64,000 nt of DNA from Hypholoma sublateritium FD-334 SS-4 (taxonomy: Eukaryota; Basidiomycota; Agaricomycetes; Agaricales; Strophariaceae), in contig KN817638.1 in NCBI GenBank assembly GCA_000827495.1, forward strand, positions 40,575 through 104,574. The letters are read 5' to 3'. The notes below the pieces were generated by a model. The model was not told where the DNA came from. It worked only from the letters and a program-made list of their open reading frames with translations, and ran no database searches. Below, piece by piece: positions 23,234 to 33,699 of the stretch (positions are counted from its first letter, which is position 1; every line of letters begins with the position of its first letter). The translations under genes and the position numbers were made by a program.

Positions 23234-24541
23234 AGCGTGGATAATCCAAGCATATTTGCAAGATAATCGTAGCCGATGATAGCGGATATCGGATTTGGTT
23301 ATAAGAGGGATATTACAGGACATCCGTAAATGTTCCGGAATTCGAGAGTCCGCCCTTCCGCTAGTCCGGGCGGACTGTAGCGGACAGCCGATCACAATTT
23401 GTGACGCGACTAGCTTGACTGAGCGCCGGTCACGGTAAATCGTTATTTGGCCAACGATGGACGCGCCTCTTAGATGCACCTCCGACTCATGCACGCTGTA
23501 CACATTCTTCCACCCACGATTACACACGGCCGCCACGCCAACCACGACAGCGAAGAAACTCGCATTCGTAATTGATTAACTTGAGCATGACCATGTGTTC
23601 GTCATTGGCACCAACATGAAGCTGAAGAACGTCGAGGGATGTCGAGAGAAGCTCTTCCTGACAAGATAGGCAATGCTTGCCAAGTTACATGCACTGCGGT
23701 CTTCCTGTGTCGCAGTTAATGCCTCTGCTTCCTAGTCTCGCAAAGGACGCCCANACAGACTTAGCTTGCTTTGTACGGGTCAAATTGTATGTGCCCCTAC
23801 TTTTCCTTTCTTTCAGCTGCTAACTCCACCCAGCCATGGCGCCATTGTCCGTAGGTAAAACACGGCTGGGTACGTTACTACAGGCTCTTACAGGCACGCG
23901 CTGCAAATGTCNGGCGGTCATGGCCGCCGGCCTGACNGGCGGCAATTCCTGGGACGCGTCGCCAGCACTCTCCTGTGCTCTCCTGACTGACGCTGCAGTC
24001 CTAGGTGCAACGCTGCTACACTACCCACAGTCCAACTATGTGTTCCTCGTGCACTGCGTGCGCTCTCGACATGCGATGCCGCCGGCGGTAACGCAACATC
24101 GCATCACAGCCGCGAGTCCGGGACAATGGCAAGACAGCGACCTTGGGCCNACCTTCAATGGGCGAGGCGGTGAGCGCGGGCGGACACCGCTCTGGGGCTT
24201 TAGGGCTCCTCATCCTGCTGTGTTTTTGCCGACCATACATTGACGCTGCACCACAATTGCGACCCGACCGCAACATATGGCGCGATATTGATGCCACCCG
24301 GCCATTTTGCTATCAACTAACAACATCGCGCGAAACGCCGAAGGTGGGGGACACTAGTATGGGCACGAGGGGCGGTACATTTGTGTCAGTAGGCGTAACG
24401 GTGGTATTTGTGTAATATATGTTTATTCTTTTGACTTTTGAGTAGCAATGGGCTTGGGGGACTTTAATTAATAGCGATGAGCGCTGAGCGTCGTCGGGGA
24501 TTGCCGCCGGTCATCACCGCCGGACATTCTACTTCCCAGAA
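23234..24541. other. No recognisable gene between repeat copies
   Basis: A GC-rich part (23830-24330) has open frames on both strands but no recognisable domain, and it contains four ambiguous bases. The rest shows nothing. Confidence 0.45.
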
Positions 24542-24692
24542 GCCCTCGGACATTTACGGACTTTCACGGATTGACAGAACGACTAATAATATCTCCACGG
24601 GCCCACTGGCAATAAGCCGCTCGGGCCCACGAAGGACATCCCGCAAGGGGCCGCGGTCCAGCCAAATACATCCCGCGGGACTTTTAGGTAAC
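24542..24692 (+). repeat. GC-rich dispersed repeat, copy 2
   Basis: Reads GGACTTTCACGGATTGACAG, then GGGCCCACTGGCAATAAGCC, and ends with CATCCCGCGGGACTTTTAGG followed by TAAC. It is longer than copy 1 by an internal AAGGACATCCCGCAAGGGG segment. Confidence 0.75.
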
Positions 24693-24721
24693 TAGAGCTG
24701 AAATTAACGGGNGTTCCCGGA

Positions 24722-24827
24722 ACGGCCGCCATGGACTTTCACGGACTTGCAACAATAATATCCCGCGCGGGCCCACTGGCAATATGCCGCTCGGGCCAAC
24801 AAAGGACATCCCGGTAACTACCCGGGC
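24722..24827 (+). repeat. GC-rich dispersed repeat, copy 3
   Basis: Same order of words as copies 1 and 2 (GGCCGCCATGGACTTTCACG, GCGGGCCCACTGGCAATATG, AAAGGACATCCCGGTAAC), truncated at its 3' end. It follows copy 2 almost directly. Confidence 0.75.
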
Positions 24828-25176
24828 GGACGCGCAAGTGCTCAATGAGTGCCACTGCCTTACCAACAGTCTTGACCGTGGCGTTTGAAAGACTGGACAC
24901 TCTTACGCAGCGAGCCGATTCTTCATTCGTACACTGTAGAGGAAAGAGTAGGACTTATATCAATCATCAGCAAAGGTTTACGCATACCAAACCTTAAGCA
25001 GTCAATCCAACACCTCTTTTAAAAACATCGCTTGAAATATCCATGGCATTTTGAACCGCCTAGACATAGAATAATGCGGTATACAGAAACGGATGAAAAA
25101 ACGTGCTAGANGTCCTAGGACTCGTTCTGAATGCGTTTCTGTTCGTTGCTCTCTGCACTATATATTTTCTTTGTTC

Positions 25177-25544
25177 TCAGGCTCCTTTTTCCCCATGTTG
25201 CTGGGTCCTCCTACGGAAAGAATGCGTTTTACTTTGTTCCAGAAGCTCTCTTCCAATTTTTTGGTCAGTATTTAGTGTATAAGATAAAATACAGTGTGAT
25301 GCACCTATAGAGTAATTCGAGGTGAAATGATATTCTCGCCTTATGTCGTCGTGGCTCAGAAATTTCTTGATATCCATGATGTCATTGGGATCGAGCTGCG
25401 ACCTTTCTACCGAGTCCTGCATCTGATTCACAGGAAAATGGTTGCGAGATGCTAGTAACTCACCCATATTTGATAGGGAAATTTGAAAAGAAAATATCGA
25501 AACTCACCAGCATCGGCCAGAGTCAAGTTTTCAGAGTTGTTCAT
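25177..25544 (-). CDS. Possible small two-exon protein, unrecognised
   Basis: ATG at 25544, exon 1 25544-25464 (MNNSENLTLADAGEFRYFLF...), a 41-bp intron with GTGAGT and AATCAG, exon 2 25422-25177 (MQDSVERSQLDPNDIMDIKK...). The join is in phase and gives about 108 aa, polar and partly helical. The last 40 residues are less convincing and may be intron read-through. No family was recognised. Confidence 0.4.
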
Positions 25545-26103
25545 GTGGGTAAATACAAAGGTGCCTGGCTAGTGACGATAGTTGCCCTTTAAATATACGA
25601 CATCCTTTGACTCGACCGACGACGAAGTGAGGATATAATATCAGTAAGGAAATTACCATTTTTATCCACTTTTACTCAGTTCCTTACAGCACCACGCCCG
25701 GGCCCAGACATACGAATTCGGTTTGATATTCTTTGGACTCCAAAGGATACTTATTACCTCCTTTCGGGGACTTCAATCTTCTTCTGTAGATCTTTCCGTC
25801 TGATTTCCGACAGCATTTGCATAATTTTTTCCGAGCTAGGGGGATCTGCGACATCTTTAGCTCTGTAATGCAAAAGTTTTTAAATTGTTTTAGTACTGCT
25901 AATCAGTAAATAGGCAATCTACTTTCCATAAGTTACTCAACTCCCAACCTCCATAAATGGAACGTCAAGGTAAGTATTGTTCTGACTCACCTGGTGATTA
26001 AATATGTAAATAAAATGACTCAGTTTGTGAACAATGCCAGTGACTAGCGGACTCAAGCACGACTTGGGGAAGTCAAATACTACTCAGGAAGTCCCAACTT
26101 GAA

Positions 26104-26746
26104 GCGTACCGGCGATTCGTCACCACTCTCGTTTTCATCAAGGACGCACATATGGAGTGGGCGTTAGTTCTCGTCGACCGGTCTGGCATCATCTCGGCTT
26201 CGCAATTCAGCTTTTCGAGCGCCAGTGGAGTCACTCTCGCCATGATCATCTACTGCTTTGGCTACGGTCGCCCTCATGACTTCGGGATAGATGAAAGCAT
26301 GACTGTCTGCAAATTTACGGGGGGTTGTAACCCACATTACCGTTGTCGCCCAGACTCCAACCCCGGGGAAGAAACAAGTCAAACGGATTTTCGAGGTCAT
26401 CCGACCGTTACATGTCGTTGTTACACTCACTGGCTGGGCTACCCAAGTTTGGCTCGTTCGTCGGAAAGGGCGCTATTACGACGTGCTGAAGGATTCCTGG
26501 CCTCTCAAATCAAAGCCATTCTCTGAAATTCGCCATCTCTTGGCTATCAACTTGATAATTGAGCAGGGTCCCGAGATGATCAAGAAATTGAAGGACATTT
26601 ATCCCATTCTTGTCGTCGGCCAGGAACTCGAACATGGGACTGATATCTACCATCACGAGCTAAATGAATCGGCCTTGCCACGAGTCCACCGACGGATCAG
26701 AAATTCGCCGGAAACACACTCTCTGTGGCGAGACAAGCCAAACTAA
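26104..26746 (+). pseudogene. FunK1 kinase fragment
   Basis: Encodes the middle of a FunK1 kinase: FVTTLVFIKDAHMEWALVLV, SASGVTLAMIIYCFGYG, then, after a frame break in a run of six G (26319-26324), KRIFEVIRPLHVVVTLTG, and DVLKDSWPLKSKPFSEIRHL with the invariant Lys. It fades out near SPETHSLWRDKPN and the catalytic loop and C-lobe are absent. The parent paralogue is not the FunK1 gene at 7.6-10.1 kb, because the two differ at most positions. The fragment has no start and cannot give an active kinase. Confidence 0.82.
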
Positions 26747-27083
26747 TTTCACTCAAGCCAGGCTCCGGGTCCAAATCGCCGCAGAAAAACTCGACTGGCT
26801 GACGGAGATACATCGTAAACTACCCACGAGAATGACTTCCTCCTTTCAGGAGATGTATATCGTTTGTGAGATATATGCAACTCTCGCACTGTGTTTGGAT
26901 TTGATCTTGTCGTTCTCGTTGTCTGTTGATGAGTTGTACCTGTATTCTCTTGCGTATCTCTTGTTAGTGGTGTTTTCAGTAAATCACTTTTTCGCTCATT
27001 AGCTTTTCAATCCATCGTATCTTTCTTTGAATAAGTAAAGCTTAAAGGTGGACATCCACTCCACCACCATACTTCATCCCTTC

Positions 27084-27360
27084 ATGAGCACAAGACAATT
27101 CAATCGCATGCCTACCAGTGCAGCTACTAAATAATGCTCTACGTAACCTGTCAGAAGACGAGAATGTGGACAGCATTGATTTTATTGAGGAAGACCTGGG
27201 CATGGACGAACCTCATGCAAGGAAGAAACCGCGAGCCGCAAAAAGAAAAGCTCCTACAAATTTCAAGAAAGGTGGCAAGAGGCTGGGCGCAAGAAGTTTG
27301 GCGGCCCGCGGGATTCGTGAAAATGTAGAGGGAATGACCGACATGCCTCTAGTCATATGA
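27084..27360 (+). pseudogene. Truncated 5' end of an F-box gene
   Basis: MSTRQFNRMPT at 27084, a 40-bp intron (GTGCAG to CTGTCAG), then KDENVDSIDFIEEDLGMDE, a basic patch (ARKKPRAAKRKAP, KKGGKRLGARSLAARG) and ENVEGMTDMPLVI before a TGA at 27358-27360. In the large Agaricomycete F-box family a basic, Lys/Arg-rich leader is followed by MPLDVLFEIF..., the F-box itself. Here the gene stops exactly where the F-box should begin, so only the leader is left. The identification rests on this pattern and is moderate. Confidence 0.55.
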
Positions 27361-27911
27361 ACCGAGCAGTTATTCATTGGCTACTCGCTTTTAAAGACTT
27401 GTGTGCAGATCTTTATGCATCTCCACCCCCCCAAGCATTTCCACAGGGGCGGTTAGTTAATATTTTGAATTGATGCTCATTTGTTCGTACAAGACGAAGT
27501 TGAATGCATATTACTTGCCACAGATGTGGATAAATATTAAGTGCTGAGATGGACTTGGGACTTCGGATATATTCAAGGTGTGGAGTCACTAACGTTTAAT
27601 ATATATTGAAGTGGGGCCCCTATATTTTATATTCCTGTATGTCCAGTGTATATGTAGGTCATGTTTTCTGAAATCGAGCGTTCATACAGAGCGGCCTGAC
27701 TTCAAGTGATAAGTATGCGTAGCGGAATCTCGTTTTCGTTTTTTTTTCAGTTCTGGTGGATCTCATCGCACGTACGTAACGGGATATACCTCCTCCTCCC
27801 TGCCATCAGCCAGAAGCCGCCATATTCTTGCAGGCAATACCAGTTAAACACTCCCTGAGTGAGAAACAATTGTGTCAGAAAGTGCCACGATTAAACACAC
27901 TACTAGTAGCC

Positions 27912-28169
27912 ATGTCGTCAATATTCTGTCATTCGACGAAACGCTCAAGTTGGCATCCGATAACCTCCATCGAGAATCGGCGATATAGAGAGGCTCTGGG
28001 CCGCAAAAATTACGCACTGTGGTCCACCACCATGGACGCGGTCGGACTTCTGATTCCTGGTGGTCTTATTCGGGCGTCACTCATAATCCCAGCCTTTCAT
28101 CATAGAGCTAAGGAGGAACATCTTTCCCGTCATTCGAGACAAAGGGACGAGGGAGAGGGAGAGGACTAG
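27912..28169 (+). CDS. Possible 85-aa protein, unrecognised
   Basis: Starts MSSIFCHSTKRSS; has one hydrophobic stretch (AVGLLIPGGLIRASLIIPAF) and a charged tail ending RDEGEGED. It could be a small membrane protein or part of a longer one. Codon use looks ordinary. Support is only the open frame and its composition. Confidence 0.3.
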   Translation: MSSIFCHSTKRSSWHPITSIENRRYREALGRKNYALWSTTMDAVGLLIPGGLIRASLIIPAFHHRAKEEHLSRHSRQRDEGEGED

Positions 28170-30414
28170 AAATTCATATATATTGACTTGTGGGCGCTCT
28201 CACTCGATGTGATACGGTATTCGCTAACCTTGGTGTCATGATTTAGCTTCGTCGTCGCGATATGGATCTGATATTCCAGAGGTAGTGTTACCTGTAGTAT
28301 TGACTATTAAAGAAGATCATGGCTCAGAAGAACCAGCCGAAACCGAAAGTCCAACGACCATGAAGTTCTAGGCACGGATAAACATCATGGTACAGGAATA
28401 ACAGGTCATATCCCTAGCATACCTGCCACCGATTGTTTGATCTGCAGCTCCACTCGGAGGACAACGTCGATCCGTCATCGACGACAGTACCTATGCACAG
28501 CGCCTGACGCCTGGCAGATACGTTTAGTACGGTGGCTAGAAATCGAGAGGTGCATACGTACTTAGATACCGCGGAATGAGGGAATTCAGTGTCTGCGCGC
28601 CTATCTGCACTGGGCGAAGGAACCAGATTGGAAAGGAACGAGGTTCCGTTTACAATCCGTGGGCACGACAAGCGGTTAGGTTCCCACTTGGTTCCTACAA
28701 TGTGCAGGCCCTGATATACTGCATATCCGCGTTCACTGTGATCATCCAGAAGTGCGCACCGGGTCCTCAGTCACGTCCCATTGGAGCTCAAGCAACAGAG
28801 GTGTGTCGCTGGAGGGGCTTCTACGGGAGTTGGGGCGTCGTATGAATGATACGAGAGCTTCGAGGGGAGACAGTCTGCAAGTTTGGCAGTTTGTTATTCG
28901 GATTCGACGAGGTCTGAAGAACGGCGTCAGGATGGGGTTGGAGGACCACTCGCCCACCATCTGCGAAGTTCGCGATTCGGGTTCGGCATGTTTAATGTCG
29001 TCAGCCGCTTTCGGCGCCGCGTGGATACTGACACCGCGTTAGAGGTACTACGGAATGGTACAGGCTTGTAAAGGAGATACGGAGGGGTCACCCCGGCGGA
29101 CATGCGCGGTTGCGTTGCGCCTTCTCCGCACCCCCAGAACGTTGATTGGAACCGTGCGACCAAAGGAAAACAGTTTCTACTTTTTTCAGGGTCGAAACGC
29201 CGCCACTTTGTGGGCTCTATAACTCTATTGATATCGCTCCGATTGCGATGAGACCTGGCAGATAGGTAGCTGTACAGGTATCACAGGTATCCATATTAAA
29301 AAGATCTGTGAAATCCAGGCAATAGGTGCTTGATTTGAGTCTAAGTACCAGTTAGGGCACTTAGAGTGAGTCCGGAGACAGCACTGAGGGCTGGACACTG
29401 CCGTTTCTTTGCTTTCTTCCGACGTTTAACAGTTATCAGATATGTAATTAAAGCCTATGGGTACATTTGGGCTGCTTGAGTAGAGTAAATTGTGACTTAT
29501 CTGCCGGCGACGAAGTGACTCCGACGCGCCGCGTCGTCGCGTGTACGAATCGGGAAATATGCCCGTCACGTCAGGCCACGTCCAAGCCACGTCTTGCCTC
29601 TCTTTCTCATACACATTCCACAGTGCCTCCCAAAAGATTGCCAATTACATTGCTATATGTGTCGTTTGTGTCAAAGTCATTCCCTGAACACCGGGACAAT
29701 GGGATCTTCGTTAAGACATGTGAGTACCATGATATAGAGGTACTTGGTAAAGTAACTATATTGAAGACAGTCGCAGTGGACAATCGTGGTATTATTTCAC
29801 AGAAAATTATCAAGTCAACGGTGGCAATTTTGTCAAATACATATAGAGCAAATATGTACAATTACCACAGCCCTAGGATGGCGTAGCGAGTTGGTAGTGA
29901 GCCTTGCCCCCGCAGGTGGCGGATCCATAATATACTAAGGGTCGATAGAGGAGGAAGCTTCGTTTCCCCGAGCACCCAAACCTTCGACCCAAGCTTCAAA
30001 GCTTCATGGCTTTCTCTCATGCATGCGACATATCATCTATGTAATTCTGGGTCCCCGCATCCTCGGACACCTTCCCTGTGGCGCCATTATATTCGCGTAT
30101 TTCGAAGAATTGGAAGTTGCCAGGTATCGAAGGGCTTCTCGAGATCTCACTTGATGACATAACAATTGCCATAGAGTGATCGGGTACTCCGTGGACCGTG
30201 GATCGTAACACCTACCAAAAATCAACCGAATCGCGGAAGCAGACCGAACCTTTGAGCCAGCGGCACATTGGCCTATTTAATCTAATTTCCTCAACTAGAG
30301 TACATTCGCTAATTATCTGCAATACCATCGCACAGATCTATGGTGCCGCCGTAGTCTCCTACCACATCCACCCAGGTGCGGCTGCGAATAGTCAACGCCG
30401 GTATCATCGAAATC
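28170..30414. other. No recognisable gene
   Basis: Open frames at 28414-28671 (-), 28752-29163 (both strands) and 29607-29886 (both) have no recognisable domains. A tRNA-like A-box word (TAGCGAGTTGGTAG) lies at 29885-29898 without a proper B box. Nothing else stands out. Confidence 0.45.
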
Positions 30415-32190
30415 ATGGCCATCTATCACCTTTTCCAACACGCCGCAAACATGCTCATCGGCATGGATCTCAGCGATGACGACCGCGAACATCACGAACC
30501 GACGGCATCGGCGTTAACGTCCACGTCCATCGCTGGTGCCATCGTCGCCGAACCCTCGCAGTTGGACCTCGAGTCTGGTGGGCCCCGGATCGGGGTTGAA
30601 GGCGATGCCCCGGGGCACATACTTTTACCTGTAGAACTAGAAGGAGAAGACGGCTTCAACGCGCAGTATCTGCTCATGTACATTGTCCCCCTCCCCCAAA
30701 TTGAACACCAGTCACTTACCACGTGTACATGCAGCGATGGCCACGGTGTCAACAGGGCTCGCTTGCAGAACATGTGCAAGGCCTACAGACTCCCATACTC
30801 GGGGAAAAAGGAGCTGCTTCGCGAACGACTCCGGAAATTCAGCAAGACGAGGGAACTATGGGAACAGTAAGCCTCGTATCATCGATTTCTGACTGATATT
30901 TCTAAACTTGTAGCAGACTGAAGCCGTCCTTTGGTCGACCCCATCTCGGCTCGCGAGCAGCCAGGTCCGCTGTGCGACCTTCGAAGAAACCATCTGCAAA
31001 AAAATCGGACATGCGGCGGGAGGCACTTGTCAAAGGTTCAGCCTCACTTGGCAGGCCAAACGACCTCGTTTATCTCCCGGAACTTTCAATGGCGGCCCCT
31101 GCTCAGCGCTGGAACCAGGAGCAGCACAACCAAGACTTTGTGGCTACACACTTTCTCAATCTCTTTATCAATTGTACTTACTGCTTCATGTAGGCAAAGC
31201 TCATCAATACAAGATATCCTTACTATGACGAAGCCACACGAATGAAAATGGCCGCTGAGCGAGTAGAACACGAGCGAAGATCTACATACGTTGCTGCAGT
31301 ACGTTTCTAACAAGTTTCTAATGCTGTCTTTGTTTTCGCTGAGTTGTATCTTGCCCAACTTATAGCCAAACGATCCTAACTTGAAGAAAACTCACGTCAA
31401 GTTGGACAGCATGAACATTGCCCTTCAAACGTTGATCACGCACGTTTCAGGCAACGCAACAATCCTACAACATTCCACGCCTGGGGAAACAGCCGCTCTC
31501 TCACCGCCTGCTCCTTCAATGGTCCTAACGGATCTCAGAGAAAACATACCATGCCCTTCACAATTACCGCTGCCGATGAGATCAATTACCATGGCGCATG
31601 GTTTTGTACTGGATTTTACAGAACAGGATGTTCCCCCGCCCCCCGCTACATCTTTCGCTCACAATCTTTGGCTCTTAAACGAAATGTGGGATGACATGAG
31701 CCCATTTTGGAAGGGTTACTCGTACCTCGTCATCAAAGGTTGCGCCATTCCAATAATCTACTGGAAATCGGTCTACATGTCGAAGGGTGGGGACTGGCGG
31801 AAAGTGGATCAATGGAAGTATCTGAAATCCCAATATTGCGATTACAAGGTGACATCGTACATCATTCGGCCATTTATAAATGCCACTCATCATTTGATTC
31901 TTTAGCTCATCGTGCAAGCAATGCGTCGTCCCTCTCCCGAAGCCTTTGAAGCAGCATTTACAGTCAACAGAAAGCTCCTCAGTTACAGCATAATCCTCAA
32001 GTGTCTCCATCAAGCCCGAAGAGCCGAAGACAGTCGATTGGCCCAGCTGGCACGGGATGAATACGGGCCAGAATTTGACGCTTTGTTCGGATATAAAAGG
32101 GGCAATATGTGGGTCGTAAAATGCAAGGCAGGCGACATTGCTAAGCAGTATTGCAAGGAAAAGGGCATTGCATACTTATACGAGATCTAA
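30415..32190 (+). CDS. SAP-domain protein of a mushroom-specific family
   Basis: Five exons (30415-30866, 30914-31139, 31194-31298, 31366-31848, 31906-32190) join in phase to 516 aa with no defects. A SAP motif, a helix-loop-helix that binds scaffold or AT-rich DNA, lies at about residues 114-145 (LQNMCKAYRLPYSGKKELLR). A basic region follows (RPSKKPSAKKSDMRREALVK), and then a C-terminal half with LLNEMWDDMSPFWKGYSYLV, IYWKSVYMSKGGDWRKV and NMWVVKCKAGDIAKQY. This layout recurs in a multicopy Agaricomycete family whose role is unknown. Nuclear DNA binding is inferred from the SAP motif. The start at 30415 is the first ATG that keeps the acidic leader; the frame is open a little upstream. Confidence 0.82.
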
Positions 32191-32309
32191 ACTACCTATA
32201 CTAATTTGGCGTATTACTGATCATAGTAAGTAGTCAATAAGTAGTGAAGACTAGTGTTCTAAGTACGTGACAGTGAAGAATATTTTCTATCATCCTCGAA
32301 TCGACGATG

Positions 32310-33650
32310 GGCGAGCTGCGGTTGGCCCCGTCTCGGCGCGCTCCGCGTCGGTCTCACAACTACATCCTTCCAAGTAGTATCTCCCGATTTCAACACTCGT
32401 TCTCCCTGCGACCGCTCTTTTCTCTCTTTCCCACTCAGTCGCCGCGAACACGGACGCTCGCCTGCCGCACATGTACTGACCTCTCGTCAACACCGCATAG
32501 CTCGTGACTGTCTCTAGATGTATGCATCAATGCCAACGTAGACCTCGCGGCTAATGCCTCTCGGTTACTGGGTCTTGGCTCGTTACTCGGCGACCTTGAC
32601 CTTGGCACCAATGTCAAACTCTATCTATGCTTGAAGGACCTGAACATTTACCTTGACACTAATGACGATGTTCAAGCTTTAGTTGAAGTCCGTGGCTCGG
32701 GAAAAATGTCGTCTCCATTGACATTACCGCTCTGATCAATACCTCACCCGACGCTAGTCAATGTACCTTCCCATCCAATGCGCACCATACCTGCAACAAC
32801 TCCGAAAACCCTTGCCACTACGAATGCGATACCAAGTATGTCCAGAATGGCAATATATGTGTCTGCTCTCCTCCCAACATTTCCTGCAACGGTGTATGTG
32901 GAGGCTTTCCTCAGAGCTGTGGTTCGTCGGTCCCTTATTCGAAGCGCCCAGAATCCAACAGTACCGTACTTTCCCGAGCTCACTCGCGGTGCAAGCCCCC
33001 CACGAAACGGTCTGTGGCTTCCCAGGTCAAGTGGACACCTTGGTCTTTGAATGCGTCGATGACCAAACGACCAAAGATAGCTGTCACGGTGGTGGCTGCA
33101 TTGTTACTCATTCGTTCACCGGAAAAGCGGCTCAGAGCTTCGGTAAGGATTCCAACATCTTTCAGGCCAAGATCTCAACATGCTTCGAAATCCAATGCAT
33201 CGTCAACTCTTGTAGCGAAGGGTGAATCGCCAACTCCGCAAAGGATGGATGTATCGCCTATATGGGTTCATTGTCGTGAATGCGCCGGGTGCGAAAGCGG
33301 GGGGATTCATTGTCCGCCGCAAACGTTACAGTCAATGTAAACATCAGCTCGGATCTGCTTACCCAGTTGGTTGCCATTTTTGAGGCCATTGTGGACCTTT
33401 CCTCTCTGGCATCGTCTTCCTCGGGGATATCACTGATATCTGCTCCCAATACAAGATCGTCGATATACGCCCTTTTTAAAGACATCGCTCACGACACTGA
33501 AAGCTTGCTAGCATCGTCGACCATCTCCCAGCCACCTTGCGCAATATCAGTGCCTTGTTGGCCTCGATACTTTTTACTTGCGACTGCACCAAGACTTTAG
33601 GCCTCACTGACGCTTCAGAAAAGACAGGAATTCTCCGTCGCACTCCAATC
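32310..33650 (+). pseudogene. CPL1-like secreted Cys-rich protein, frameshifted
   Basis: The frames together give the CPL1-like layout seen in many mushrooms: a helical part (CINANVDLAANASRLLGLGS), a Cys-rich core (CTFPSNAHHTCNNSENPC, CDTKYVQNGNICVCSPP, CNGVCGGFPQSCGSSVP), a second Cys module (FECVDD, CHGGGCIV, CFEIQCIVNSCSEG), and a C-terminal helical part (ISSDLLTQLVAIFEAIVDLS). The reading is broken by one missing base in an A5 run (32702-32706), one in a C6 run (32996-33001), and a TGA where Trp is expected (about 33223). The 5' end with its signal peptide is not clear. Family members are cell-surface or secreted proteins. Two of the breaks lie in homopolymers. Confidence 0.72.
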
Positions 33651-33699
33651 GCCAAGTTCAAATCAATATATGTAGTGCACCTGTGCTGCGCACGGTAAA

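Noticed and set aside
23836..24297. Open frames on both strands with Ala/Arg/Cys-rich products
   Set aside because: Four ambiguous bases and no recognisable domain; probably compositional.
29878..29950. tRNA-like sequence with an A-box word
   Set aside because: The B box is poor (GGGTCGATAG) and no cloverleaf with paired acceptor ends could be drawn, so neither a tRNA nor a SINE is supported.
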